Source: Halopseudomonas xinjiangensis
GTDB lineage: Bacteria; Pseudomonadota; Gammaproteobacteria; Pseudomonadales; Pseudomonadaceae
Assembly: GCF_900104945.1 (NCBI RefSeq)
Contig: NZ_LT629736.1
Span: 2,542,001-2,606,000, forward strand
Direction of reading: 5' to 3'
DNA: 64,000 nt
Shown here: in pieces, positions 42,711 through 51,731 of the stretch
How positions within the stretch are numbered: position 1 is the first letter of the stretch
Layout: each line of letters starts with the position of its first letter
Made by a program: the position numbers and the translations under genes
The notes under the pieces: generated by a model
Databases searched by the model: none
What the model was told of the DNA's origin: nothing
The model's input: only the letters and a program-made list of their open reading frames with translations

Positions 42711-42869
42711 GAGATTCTCCAGTGGGTGCCGCGAAAAAGGGGCGAAAAATACTGAGCTTGTCGGGCAAACGCAAGCGCACGCAAGGTCGGTCGTCGTTTA
42801 TCAAAGACCAACCGCTTCCTGGCGCTCATGGCAAAATTTGCTGCGAAACCCTAAGCTATAGGCCGATCT

Positions 42870-42896
42870 ATGGCCCTGCACGAGAACGCCCCCTGA
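42870..42896 (+). CDS. Possible 8-codon leader ORF before upp
   Basis: ATG at 42870 encodes MALHENAP and stops at TGA 42894-42896, overlapping the upp ATG (TGATG). It could couple or attenuate upp translation. A -10-like CTATAG lies just upstream (42856-42861), which would make the leader nearly leaderless. It may also be chance. Confidence 0.25.
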   Translation: MALHENAP

Positions 42897-43537
42897 TGAA
42901 CGTCAAAGAAATACGCCATCCGCTAATCCGTCACAAGCTGGGCCTGATGCGCCGGGCTGACATCAGCACGAAAAACTTCCGGGAACTGGCGCAAGAAGTC
43001 GCCTCTCTGCTCACCTACGAAGCGACCCAGGACATGGCTGTCGAAGAGCATAGCATCCAGGGATGGTGCGGCGAGGTGCAGGTCGAGAAGCTCTCGGGCA
43101 AAAAGGTCACCGTCGTGCCGATTCTGCGCGCAGGGTTGGGCATGCTCGATGGCGTCCTCAGCCTGATCCCCAGTGCCAAGGTGAGCGTAATCGGCCTGGT
43201 ACGCAACGAGCAGACGCTCGAAGCCGATACCTATCTGGAAAAGCTCGTCGGCAACATGAATCAGCGCCTGGCATTGATCATCGACCCGATGCTTGCCACC
43301 GGCGGCTCCATGGTTGCCACCATCGACATGCTCAAGCGAGCCGGTGCGCGCGAGATTCGCGCGCTGGTGCTGGTCGCAGCGCCTGAGGGCATCGCGCGAG
43401 TCAACGCCACGCATCCCGACGTACAGATCTACACCGCGTCGATCGACGAGCGCCTGAACGAACACGGCTACATCATTCCCGGCCTCGGCGATGCTGGCGA
43501 CAAGATTTTCGGAACCAAGCAGAAGGACGTTCAGTGA
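42896..43537 (+). CDS. upp: Uracil phosphoribosyltransferase
   Basis: A 213-aa pyrimidine salvage enzyme making UMP from uracil and PRPP. The signatures are [15 protein letters not shown], the PRPP loop [14 protein letters not shown], and the C-terminal uracil-binding [18 protein letters not shown]. Start and length are normal. Its stop overlaps the uraA start (TGATG), so uptake and salvage are co-expressed. Confidence 0.97.
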   Translation: MNVKEIRHPLIRHKLGLMRRADISTKNFRELAQEVASLLTYEATQDMAVEEHSIQGWCGEVQVEKLSGKKVTVVPILRAGLGMLDGVLSLIPSAKVSVIGLVRNEQTLEADTYLEKLVGNMNQRLALIIDPMLATGGSMVATIDMLKRAGAREIRALVLVAAPEGIARVNATHPDVQIYTASIDERLNEHGYIIPGLGDAGDKIFGTKQKDVQ

Positions 43538-44781
43538 TGCAGGACATCCAGACCACTGGCTGGCGCAGCGCACTGGCCGGTTCGCAAATGCTGTTCGTCG
43601 CGTTTGGCGCCCTGGTGCTCATGCCGCTCATCACCGGCATGAACCCCAGCGTCGCGCTGTTTACCGCCGGCATCGGCACACTGATGTTCCAGTTCATTAC
43701 CCAGCGTCAGGTTCCGGTCTTCCTGGCCTCGAGCTTCGCTTTCATCGCGCCGATTCTTTACGCCAACCAGACCTGGGGACTGCCGGCTACGCTGGGCGGT
43801 CTGCTTGCCGCGGGCCTGGTCTACATTCTGCTGAGTCTGCTGGTCTGGTGGCGCGGGCCGGGGTTCATCCAGAAGCTGCTGCCGCCTGTTGTGGTGGGCC
43901 CGGTGATCATGGTGATCGGTCTGGGGTTGGCGTCAGTCGCGGTGAACATGGCGATGGGCAAGGCCGGCGATGGCAGCGCTCAACTGGTCGAATACAATAC
44001 GGCCATTGTCATTTCCCTGGCCTCGCTGATCACCACCATCATCGTCGCCGTATACGCGCGGGGCATTTTCCGTCTGGTGCCGATTCTCGCCGGCATCCTG
44101 GTCGGCTACTCGCTGTCCTGGATCCTCGGCGTAGTCGATTTCAGCGGCGTAGCTCAGGCGGAATGGGTGTCGGTGCCCGGTTTCGTGACGCCTGAATTCC
44201 ATCTGGCTGCCATTCTGTTCATGTTGCCGGTGGCGATCGCTCCGGCGATCGAGCATATCGGTGACGTGCTCGCCATCGGCTCGGTAACCGGCAAGGACTA
44301 TATGCGCAAGCCAGGCCTGCAGCGCACCCTGCTCGGCGACGGGATCGCCACCTCCGCCGCGGCCATGTTCGGCGGACCACCCAATACCACCTACTCGGAG
44401 GTGACGGGCGCGGTCATGCTGACCCGGAACTTCAATCCGAACGTGATGATCTGGGCGGCGGTATTCGCTATCGGCCTGGCCTTCGTCAGCAAGTTCGGCG
44501 CGATCCTGCTGAGCATGCCGGTACCCGTCATGGGCGGCATCCTCTGCCTGCTGTTTGGCTCGATTGCGGTAGTCGGCATGAACACGCTGACCCGTCATCA
44601 GGTCGATTTTTCCCAGGCGCGCAACTTATGCATCGTCTCGGTGACGCTGGTGTTCGGCATTGGCGGCCTGGTCATCGGCAACGAGTCGGTCAGTCTGCAG
44701 GGCATCAGCCTGTGCGGTGTCGTGGCGATTATTCTTAACTTGATTCTCCCCGCCGAACGCGAACCGGTTCACCCCGCCTGA
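43537..44781 (+). CDS. uraA: Uracil permease UraA
   Basis: A 414-aa nucleobase:cation symporter with 14 membrane segments. Conserved substrate-binding elements are PVAIAPAIEHIGDVLAIG (Glu in helix 8) and MFGGPPNTTYSEVTGAV. The ATG at 43537 overlaps the upp stop; GTG 43534 is an alternative one codon earlier. It converges on the pilE-like gene with only 16 nt between stops. Confidence 0.95.
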   Translation: MQDIQTTGWRSALAGSQMLFVAFGALVLMPLITGMNPSVALFTAGIGTLMFQFITQRQVPVFLASSFAFIAPILYANQTWGLPATLGGLLAAGLVYILLSLLVWWRGPGFIQKLLPPVVVGPVIMVIGLGLASVAVNMAMGKAGDGSAQLVEYNTAIVISLASLITTIIVAVYARGIFRLVPILAGILVGYSLSWILGVVDFSGVAQAEWVSVPGFVTPEFHLAAILFMLPVAIAPAIEHIGDVLAIGSVTGKDYMRKPGLQRTLLGDGIATSAAAMFGGPPNTTYSEVTGAVMLTRNFNPNVMIWAAVFAIGLAFVSKFGAILLSMPVPVMGGILCLLFGSIAVVGMNTLTRHQVDFSQARNLCIVSVTLVFGIGGLVIGNESVSLQGISLCGVVAIILNLILPAEREPVHPA

Positions 44782-44797
44782 AGGCAACCTGTCCGCC

Positions 44798-45208
44798 TCA
44801 GCGGCGCCAGCATTTGGCGTCGCTGGGCGAACGCCGGCCGACCTGGTCCAGCGAGTAGTTAGCGCAGAGGTCCCCCGCCATCATCCCGCCCGACTGAGCC
44901 GTCGCACTGATCGAGTAGCTTTGGCTGTCCGCTACCAGCGACAGGTTGTATACCGGCGTACCCGTGACCGGAGCTTGTGATACCAGACCGCTGACAGCAC
45001 CGGCATCATAGGCACCGTGGCGGGTGTAGTGTCGCTCTAGCAGTTGCGCGTTCTCGAGCATCAGCGCAGTGACTTCCGCGCGCCGGGTTTGCCGCACGTG
45101 CTCGATGTAACTCGGATAGGCGATCGCTGCGAGAATCCCGACGATCGCCACGACCACCATGACTTCGATAAGGGTGAAACCTCTGTGCTGGTTGTCGTGC
45201 ATCTTCAT
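44798..45208 (-). CDS. pilE: Minor pilin PilE-type
   Basis: A 136-aa type IV minor pilin. The prepilin peptidase site is RG-FTLIEVMVVVAIVGIL, with Glu5 of the mature protein and a long hydrophobic helix, followed by AAIAYPSYIEHVRQTRRAEV. Two late cysteines (LCANYSL and AKCWRR) could form the D-loop disulphide. It is the last gene of the pilV-W-X-Y1-E operon, 10 nt after pilY1. In P. aeruginosa PilE joins the minor-pilin priming complex. Confidence 0.9.
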   Translation of the reverse strand: MKMHDNQHRGFTLIEVMVVVAIVGILAAIAYPSYIEHVRQTRRAEVTALMLENAQLLERHYTRHGAYDAGAVSGLVSQAPVTGTPVYNLSLVADSQSYSISATAQSGGMMAGDLCANYSLDQVGRRSPSDAKCWRR

Positions 45209-45218
45209 GGCTCCCTCC

Positions 45219-48179
45219 TCACATCAACTGGCGCCACATGATGCGGCTGAGCTCACAGCGGCTGTTGCCAACCACCGACGTGATGCCGTCCGAGCCCGGC
45301 AGCAGATAGTATTCATCCCCACAATCAGGCGGTGGTGGGCAATCGTCCCCGGCGCAACCGCATTGCTCGCCCTCCGCGCAGTCAGGCTCTTCGGGTGGCC
45401 TTCTCACCAGGTTCAGTCTGCCTGGCAGGCCGATATCCAGATCCACTCCGGCGGCCGGGTCATCGTTTCCATCGACCACTCGATCGCCATTGGTATCGAT
45501 AGTCGCGCTAGGCAACATGCCGCCGGAATAGATATCCAGTACCATCAGCCAGCCATCGCCCGTGGTAACACAGGGGTCCGCGCCGGTATCGCGGATCAGC
45601 CCGGTCGTGAAGATGACTCGGCTTCCCTGGGTAATGAAGTCTCGCGTCACCCGCTCGCCGGTATTCACCCCGCCCTGAACAAGCGGCAGCATCCATCCGC
45701 TTTGCGAGTGCCAGTCGACCCGGTGCTGGCTTACTGACCTGAACGACTGGTCCTCGCGCCGTTGCTCATTGATGGTTTGCCCCAGCAGGTCGTCAGCCTC
45801 AAGACCGCCGGCGCCACCAGGCCGGTCCCATACTGCGTAGAAGGCCTGCGTCGACCGGTCCGCCAGGTCGGAGGCCTCAAGGAATTTGCCGGTACCGAAC
45901 AACAGCAGATGACCGCCCTGAGGGTGAGCGACGATTTGCGGCTGAACGGTGATCGGCTGGCCAGCGTGGGCAGTGAACATGGGGACCCCAGCATGGCCGA
46001 CGGACCAATCGTCGAGATCGCCGACAAGGTCGAAGCGCCATAGCCGACCTGTCAGGTCACCAGCATAGGCCGCTACCAGATTGCCTCCGGCGTCGGTTAC
46101 CAGTTGGGGAGTGGAGAGACCATTGCCGCCCGGCTCGCCCACTTTCAGGCGCTTGAGCTGGTCTCCGGTGATGGCGTCGAGCACGTACAGCACCGCCTGA
46201 CCACTCGACCCACCGTAACCGTTGCCGGTAATGATTACCCAGCGCCCGCCTGTCTTTGCGAGCAGGGGCTTGGCATAGGTAAAGCCTAGATCGCTCCAAC
46301 CCTCGTCATCCGCATTGACCTCCCACAGGGCACCCAGCGCGCTGTTACCGTGGATCTGGTCGAACAGTCGAAGCCCGAACAGACCCTTGCCACCCGCACC
46401 CATGCCGCCTACCGCGATAGTGTTCCAGCTGTCATGTGTTTCGACATCCCCCAGGATGATTGGGCCATCCATTCCCGATTCATGCGTGGGACCGAAATCC
46501 AGCCTGGCTCGGTTGCCCATATGTCGATGCATCGCCGCCGGCAGAAAAGCATAACGATGCTCGCCGTTGACGGCTCCGATCACATGCACCAGACCATCAT
46601 TGGCGCCGGTGACCAGCGAAGCGGTCATCTCGCGGCGTTTGATCGCAAGATAGACGGCATAGCCAGGCTCATCAGGTGGAGCCAGCACACCGGTCGGGCT
46701 GGCCAGTTCAAGCGGTGCGGCAATGATGTCGCCGAGCAGGACGTCTCGATGACGTAAACCGGCGACAGACGTTCCCCTTGTCCAGTCGAGCAACTGCTGT
46801 CCGATGCCGTCACCCTCGAGGCCGGCTATGCTCGCCTCATGCTCGATCAGCCTTCGCTGGCTTTGCGACAGTCTGCCGTAGGTGGATGCGTCGAGCGCGA
46901 CGACCCCAGCCCGCCCGGTTGTGTCTGCCTGGCGCCATGTCTGGTACAGCTGAGCTCTGTTGGTCGTGCGCAACGTCTGGTCCGTACTCCAGAGTTGCTG
47001 GCCGAGCACCCCTTCTTCATCCAGGCGGTAAGCCTCGACCGCTCCGGTCCAGCCGTCGGGGTCATAGCGTGTCCGGTAGAACGACGAATCGGCGCTGAGC
47101 TCGGCTGCGCTGCTGATGCCACCACCACCGGAGCCGGACGCAGCGTTGATTTCCTTCAGGGCGTCGTCTAGCGCGGCGGTCAATTCAGCGCTGCTGGTCG
47201 CGGTGTAGTAATTGCCATTTCCAGCCTGCGCAACGCTACGCAAACGCGGGTCATCGACAGCGAAACCGACTGCATAGGTGCGCATGTTCTGTAGCGGGAA
47301 CTGCGGGTCATCGAAACTAACCCCCGCGTGGTCAGTCAGTCCAGGCGCTCCATCAGCGCTGCGCAGGTCGGTGTCGTAGGCGAACGCGGCGATGTCATCC
47401 AGGTAGAACGTGCTTCCTTCTACGGACACATCGTCGCCATCGCTGTCACCTTGGCTCTCGCCGTCCCAGTCAGGCAGATTGAACGAACCGGCCACCTGCA
47501 AGTTATCTCCATCGCCATCCTCCTGCAGGCTAGACGGGAACTGACTGTCATAGGTTGGCAGGCCGTCTGTCAGGACAAGGCCGAAGCTTCGCTGACAGCG
47601 ATACTCGACAGGGCTGTCGAACCGCTCTCGACTTCCGGAAGATGTTGATTGGGGATAGAAGGCCCGCATGCCACGCATGTACCGGGTCACTTCATAGTAC
47701 GTCTCGGCCAGCGGCGTATAGGTGAAACTCTCTGCAGCGCTCGGCGCGACGCCTTCAAGCGTGGACTGGATCCGAGCGAAGCGCTCCTCCCCTCCTTCTT
47801 CGCCTGCCGCCACAGAGCCGACTTCGACTGCCAGGCGGCCACCCGGTGCATCGCGGTTGCGGCCGGAGCCCTGCGTGTCGCGAAACATGAACAGCCCGAA
47901 GCGCACGTTGCGATTGCCCGAAATCAACTCCTGCGCCGCATGCCGGGCCACTTCCAGACGTGTCTGCCCGGTACCCGGCACGCGGTTGAGAACCATGCTG
48001 GAAGAATTGTCGAACAGCATGACAACGTTTGGCGGCACCGCAGTGTTTGCCAGGATCGGGCCGCTCAAGGGAGAGAATGCCTGCGCTGCGCTGGCACAGC
48101 CGAGCGTCAGCGTTACGCCAGTCAGGAGCCCGACCCAGCGGTCCAGGCGCGCAGGACGTTCAGATGATGGTATGAGCAT
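45219..48179 (-). CDS. pilY1: Type IV pilus tip adhesin/regulator PilY1
   Basis: A 986-aa secreted protein with a signal peptide (about 1-34), an N-terminal von Willebrand A region with the metal site DNSSS (57-61), and a C-terminal PilC-type beta propeller (TGANDGLVHVIGAVNG, then GWSDLGFTYAKPLLAKTGGR). Calcium-loop candidates are DTNGDRVVDGND near the C-terminus and two Asp-rich insertions, DGDGDN and DSDGDD, around 215-245. It ends in a Cys-rich tail (CAEGEQCGCAGDDC). It is shorter than the roughly 1160-aa P. aeruginosa protein. GGAGG precedes the ATG, which overlaps pilX by 20 nt. Confidence 0.92.
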   Translation of the reverse strand: MLIPSSERPARLDRWVGLLTGVTLTLGCASAAQAFSPLSGPILANTAVPPNVVMLFDNSSSMVLNRVPGTGQTRLEVARHAAQELISGNRNVRFGLFMFRDTQGSGRNRDAPGGRLAVEVGSVAAGEEGGEERFARIQSTLEGVAPSAAESFTYTPLAETYYEVTRYMRGMRAFYPQSTSSGSRERFDSPVEYRCQRSFGLVLTDGLPTYDSQFPSSLQEDGDGDNLQVAGSFNLPDWDGESQGDSDGDDVSVEGSTFYLDDIAAFAYDTDLRSADGAPGLTDHAGVSFDDPQFPLQNMRTYAVGFAVDDPRLRSVAQAGNGNYYTATSSAELTAALDDALKEINAASGSGGGGISSAAELSADSSFYRTRYDPDGWTGAVEAYRLDEEGVLGQQLWSTDQTLRTTNRAQLYQTWRQADTTGRAGVVALDASTYGRLSQSQRRLIEHEASIAGLEGDGIGQQLLDWTRGTSVAGLRHRDVLLGDIIAAPLELASPTGVLAPPDEPGYAVYLAIKRREMTASLVTGANDGLVHVIGAVNGEHRYAFLPAAMHRHMGNRARLDFGPTHESGMDGPIILGDVETHDSWNTIAVGGMGAGGKGLFGLRLFDQIHGNSALGALWEVNADDEGWSDLGFTYAKPLLAKTGGRWVIITGNGYGGSSGQAVLYVLDAITGDQLKRLKVGEPGGNGLSTPQLVTDAGGNLVAAYAGDLTGRLWRFDLVGDLDDWSVGHAGVPMFTAHAGQPITVQPQIVAHPQGGHLLLFGTGKFLEASDLADRSTQAFYAVWDRPGGAGGLEADDLLGQTINEQRREDQSFRSVSQHRVDWHSQSGWMLPLVQGGVNTGERVTRDFITQGSRVIFTTGLIRDTGADPCVTTGDGWLMVLDIYSGGMLPSATIDTNGDRVVDGNDDPAAGVDLDIGLPGRLNLVRRPPEEPDCAEGEQCGCAGDDCPPPPDCGDEYYLLPGSDGITSVVGNSRCELSRIMWRQLM

Positions 48180-48657
48180 AGGTCGCCTCCAGTACGGTCC
48201 TGGTCTGCCCGCGGAAGCTGACTACCAGGATGCGATAGAGCTCGCCCGGTGCCTGGCTGCGAGTATTGGCCGGCGCCAGCGCGCTGCCCAGCGCAACAAC
48301 GCGGTACCACACGTCCATCTGATTGGTCGCCTCGCTTCGGGGAACCGAAACCCAGCCGCTTCCCGGCGACCCCCGATGATCGATATCCAGCGCATTATCG
48401 GAGAGGTCACACTGTTCCGCCGCGCAGGGGGCAGCGATGCTGTGCGGAGCGCTGGCAAGCGCTTGTTCGGCAATACGCAGCCCGGCTTCGGCCGCCTGGA
48501 AGCTGTCGTTCTTGATCCTCGCGTTCGCCGCCATCCGCTCCTGGCTGGTTGACGCCTTGATGCCGGCCACGCTGCTCATGGTAAGCAGCACCAACAGCAT
48601 CAGGCTGACGATCAGCACTGTGCCCTGCTGCCGCGTTCGCGAAAAGGTATTGTCCAT
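48160..48657 (-). CDS. pilX: Minor pilin assembly protein PilX
   Basis: A 165-aa pilin-like protein with a short leader (TRQQG) and hydrophobic helix TVLIVSLMLLVLLTMSSVAG. As in other PilX proteins, the helix lacks the usual Glu5. Typical next segment: ASTSQERMAANARIKNDSFQ, then AAEAGLRIAEQAL. It belongs to the tip complex that primes pilus assembly. It lies between pilW (17-nt gap) and pilY1 (overlap). Confidence 0.88.
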   Translation of the reverse strand: MDNTFSRTRQQGTVLIVSLMLLVLLTMSSVAGIKASTSQERMAANARIKNDSFQAAEAGLRIAEQALASAPHSIAAPCAAEQCDLSDNALDIDHRGSPGSGWVSVPRSEATNQMDVWYRVVALGSALAPANTRSQAPGELYRILVVSFRGQTRTVLEATYAHTII

Positions 48658-48674
48658 CGGCTCTCCTTGTTGCC

Positions 48675-49457
48675 TCAGTTCGTCCGGTTGCGCAATGTCG
48701 CGACCAGCGAGTAGGTCGCAGCGCGGACATCACCCGCATCCGGATCATCGGGATTGTCGCTGAGCTGTAGTTCGAGCCGCACACTGCGGACTCGTGGGAA
48801 ATCGGTGGGGTCGATCGCGCTGACGTAGGCACCGCTGACGTGTGCTTCATCAACGGTTGCCGACAGCCCGAACGAAACGTTCAGCGCCACCACGCCGTCG
48901 ATGAGTGTCTCCCGGTTGCCGCTGCCGTTGAGCCGCGCGCGGACGCTATGCTCCTGCACCGAATATTCCAGTTGGCGGATCGGGATGAGCACATCGCCGG
49001 GCCGTACCGGAACGTCTTCCGTGCCGATGCGCAGGTCTTCCGCGGTCCGGCAATTGGTGATGAGCAGCCAGCGCGCGCCGAAGTCGCTGGCGCTACGTGT
49101 GCTGGCTACGGAAAATCGCTGAGCGTGGGGGACTGCGGTGAGGATGGTCAGCGTGCCGTCGGAATAGGCGATGGGTTGCGCAAACGCGCTCGGGACGCTG
49201 GCGGCCACCGAAGCGGGCAAGCGATTCAGGTCGAGACAGCCGAACATGTTGACCATGCGTAATTCGCGCGCCATGCGGTTGAGCAGGAAGCGTGCGTTTT
49301 CCTGCATCGTCGAGGCGCTCTGCTGAACCACGAAGCTGTGCTTGGCACCGATGAAGATCTGCGTGACGCCGAGTATCAGGATCACTCCGAGCGCCAGCGC
49401 GATCATCAATTCGATTAACCCAAAGCCGCTCGCGCCGCGGACGTCCGCGCGGATCAC
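48675..49457 (-). CDS. pilW: Minor pilin assembly protein PilW
   Basis: A 260-aa minor pilin. The prepilin site is ASG-FGLIELMIALALGVIL, with Glu5 present, then QIFIGAKHSFVVQQSASTMQENARFL typical of PilW. The globular part carries Cys74 and a second Cys (NCRTAEDL) that may pair. It overlaps pilV by 4 nt. Confidence 0.9.
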   Translation of the reverse strand: MIRADVRGASGFGLIELMIALALGVILILGVTQIFIGAKHSFVVQQSASTMQENARFLLNRMARELRMVNMFGCLDLNRLPASVAASVPSAFAQPIAYSDGTLTILTAVPHAQRFSVASTRSASDFGARWLLITNCRTAEDLRIGTEDVPVRPGDVLIPIRQLEYSVQEHSVRARLNGSGNRETLIDGVVALNVSFGLSATVDEAHVSGAYVSAIDPTDFPRVRSVRLELQLSDNPDDPDAGDVRAATYSLVATLRNRTN

Positions 49458-49915
49458 GGCCCGGCCCCGAGGCGGGTTGATATCACTAGCTGGGTATCCG
49501 GTTCGTCAGGCGCGATGCGCGCCTCCGACCAGCCCACCGTGACAGTAGCCTGATTGCCCGCTACCACGATGCTGCCGGCTCCCTTTGGTAGCTGGCAGCC
49601 GACCGCCGCAGCGAAGTCGCGCCGATCCTGCGCGCCGAGCTCCGTGGCCGGCTGCGGATCGCTGCAGCCACTAACGCTCAGTCCGGCGTAATCTTCGATA
49701 TCGTCGGCGTTGGCGCGCAGCCGATCAAGCATGTCGTAGGCAATGAAGCTGGCCTGGGTCGCATGCGCTGCACCCGCGTTATAGCGCAACGCTGCGAGTT
49801 GTAGCTGGGCAGCGCCCAGCACGCCAGCAGCCAGGACCAGAACGGCTATGAGGACTTCCAGCAGGCTGACACCAAGCTGGCGTCGCGCAGCAGGCGACGA
49901 AAAAAATCGAGGCAT
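49454..49915 (-). CDS. pilV: Minor pilin PilV
   Basis: A 153-aa minor pilin. The N-terminus MPRFFSSPAARRQLG-VSLLEVLIAV fits a prepilin leader with Glu5, followed by LVLAAGVLGAAQLQLAALRYNA and SFIAYDMLDRLRAN, the PilV pattern. It is the first gene of the operon here. In P. aeruginosa fimU precedes it; no fimU-like frame is found upstream. The 138-bp leader contains a tandem direct repeat and a hairpin. Confidence 0.88.
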   Translation of the reverse strand: MPRFFSSPAARRQLGVSLLEVLIAVLVLAAGVLGAAQLQLAALRYNAGAAHATQASFIAYDMLDRLRANADDIEDYAGLSVSGCSDPQPATELGAQDRRDFAAAVGCQLPKGAGSIVVAGNQATVTVGWSEARIAPDEPDTQLVISTRLGAGP

Positions 49916-49978
49916 GTTGCTCTTCCGTGAGTCTGCGATTGAAGCAGCCGACTACGAAACAGCTACGTTTTCCTTGGG

Positions 49979-50003
49979 GGTCGAAGCTTAGTGGTCGAAG
50001 CTT
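49979..50003. repeat. Tandem 11-bp direct repeat before pilV
   Basis: GGTCGAAGCTT occurs at 49979-49989 and 49993-50003, a 14-bp period, about 65-90 bp upstream of the pilV start. Such pairs may bind a response regulator; it does not match the AlgR site I remember from P. aeruginosa fimU. Confidence 0.5.
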
Positions 50004-50009
50004 GGCGAG

Positions 50010-50031
50010 ACATCACCCGAACGGGTGATGT
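50010..50031. terminator. Hairpin between pilus operon and dehydrogenase gene
   Basis: ACATCACCC-GAAC-GGGTGATGT: a perfect 9-bp stem with a 4-nt loop, 23 bp from the dehydrogenase stop on the minus strand. No T run. Likely ends or weakens transcription coming from the dehydrogenase gene towards pilV. Confidence 0.5.
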
Positions 50032-50053
50032 GCCATGAACTGTGAACCAGCCC

Positions 50054-51016
50054 TCAACTGACGACGCGGCGCGGTTCCGAATGCGTGAACGACTCGAGGT
50101 TTTCGGCCAGCTGGTTGACGATCGTTTGCCGCGCTTCGCGGCTTCCCCAGGCGCTGTGCGGCGTGACAATCAGATTGTCCACATTCGCCTTCAGCAACGG
50201 ATTGCCGTTGCGTGGAGGCTCTTCAGTCAGCACGTCGAAAGCAGCCCCAGCCAGATGACCGCTGCGCAGACTGGCGACCACCGCCGCTTCGTCAACCAGC
50301 CCACCCCGCGCAGCATTGATCAGGAAGCTGCCTGCCTTCATCCGCGCCAGCTCCGGTGCGCCGATCATCCCCCGCGTCGTCTCGGTCAGCGGGCAATGCA
50401 GGCTGAGCATATCGACCTGCGGCAACAGCTCGTCGATGGATGGACGCCTGGCACGCTCGCGGCCGGGCAGCGCTCCGACGATTACCCGCATATCGAATGC
50501 TTCCGCCCGTCGCGCAACGGCCTGGCCCAGCTCGCCGTAGCCGAGAATGCCCAGCGTGCGCCCCGCCAGTTCACCGATCGGGAAATCGAGCAGACAGAAC
50601 TGGCTGCTGCGCTGCCAGGCGCCGTCGCGTACGGCCTGGCGATACGACTCGAAGCGGGTCACCAACACCAGCATCAACATCAGCGTGTGCTGCGCCACGG
50701 CCGAAGTCCCATACGCCTGGCAATTGCACACGGTAACGCCCCGCCGGCGCGCGGCATCGAGATCGACATTGTTGGTACCGGTGGCGGCAATCAGGATCAG
50801 CTTTAGCTGCGGGCAAGACTGCATCACCGCCTCGTCAATTACTACCTTGTTGGTGATCGCGACCTGGTGGTCGCCAATGTGCTCGGCGACCTGTTCGGCG
50901 GTGGTGGTGTCGAACTGCGCGAAGCTTGAAGCAGCCCTGACTAGAGGCGCGAGATCGAGATCGTCACGATCCAGCGTGGAAAGATCGAGGAATACCGCTG
51001 ATAGGCTGTTTGCCAT
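50054..51016 (-). CDS. D-2-hydroxyacid dehydrogenase (HprA-like)
   Basis: A 320-aa NAD(P)-dependent enzyme that reduces a 2-keto acid such as hydroxypyruvate or glyoxylate. The dinucleotide motif is GILGYGELGQAVARR, and catalytic Arg (INAARGGLVDE), Glu (TEEPPRNGNP) and His (TPHSAWGSREAR) are present. ATG 51016 gives the normal length; the frame runs further upstream, but that part is unlike the family. It is divergent from the LysE-type exporter across 64 bp. Substrate by similarity only. Confidence 0.88.
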   Translation of the reverse strand: MANSLSAVFLDLSTLDRDDLDLAPLVRAASSFAQFDTTTAEQVAEHIGDHQVAITNKVVIDEAVMQSCPQLKLILIAATGTNNVDLDAARRRGVTVCNCQAYGTSAVAQHTLMLMLVLVTRFESYRQAVRDGAWQRSSQFCLLDFPIGELAGRTLGILGYGELGQAVARRAEAFDMRVIVGALPGRERARRPSIDELLPQVDMLSLHCPLTETTRGMIGAPELARMKAGSFLINAARGGLVDEAAVVASLRSGHLAGAAFDVLTEEPPRNGNPLLKANVDNLIVTPHSAWGSREARQTIVNQLAENLESFTHSEPRRVVS

Positions 51017-51080
51017 GGTCACTGTGCCTGTCTTGCCGATGTCAGGCCGTTTAGAATGGTCGTTTTGCTCGGAGCCGTCC

Positions 51081-51725
51081 ATGTATCTGGAAGAATTTCT
51101 GTTGGTTGCGCTGGTGCATCTGCTGGCAGTCATGAGCCCTGGGCCGGACTTCGCCGTGGTCATTCGCAACAGCGTCAGCCTGGGCAGGCAGACCGGCCTG
51201 ATGACGGCGGCAGGCATCGGTACGGGCATACTGATCCACGTTGCCTATTCGCTGCTCGGCATCGGGCTGATCGTGTCGCAGTCGGTGTGGTTGTTCAATC
51301 TCATGAAATGGGCGGCGGCGGCGTATCTGCTGTATATCGGCCTGCGGGCGCTGCGCTCGCAACCTCAGGTACTTAACACCGAGGGCAGCCGGATCGATCC
51401 TCTGTCACCGCGCCGCGCCTTTACCCAGGGCTTCATTACCAACGGACTGAACCCGAAGGCGACCTTGTTCTTCCTGTCCTTGTTCACCGTGGTGATCTCG
51501 CACGACACACCGTTGCCGGTGCAAGCCGGTTATGGGCTGTATCTGGCTTTCGCTACCGGGGCCTGGTTCTGCCTGGTTGCCGTACTGTTCAGTCATCCCC
51601 GGGTGCGTCGAGCGTTTTCGCGCATGGGGCACTGGTTCGATCGGGCAATGGGATTGGTGCTGATCGGCCTGGGCATCCGCCTGGCGCTGTCGCAGTGGCT
51701 TGAGCGAAGCGACCAGGCACTCTGA
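51081..51725 (+). CDS. LysE/RhtB family amino acid exporter
   Basis: A 214-aa inner-membrane exporter with about six helices. The family signature SPGPDFAVVIRNSVSLGRQT (19-38) and GFITNGLNPKATLFFLSLF (about 120-138) are clear. It probably exports an amino acid or derivative (threonine/homoserine type). GGAGCC precedes the ATG. It converges on hemH with 6 nt between the stop codons. Confidence 0.9.
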   Translation: MYLEEFLLVALVHLLAVMSPGPDFAVVIRNSVSLGRQTGLMTAAGIGTGILIHVAYSLLGIGLIVSQSVWLFNLMKWAAAAYLLYIGLRALRSQPQVLNTEGSRIDPLSPRRAFTQGFITNGLNPKATLFFLSLFTVVISHDTPLPVQAGYGLYLAFATGAWFCLVAVLFSHPRVRRAFSRMGHWFDRAMGLVLIGLGIRLALSQWLERSDQAL

Positions 51726-51731
51726 AGCCGG

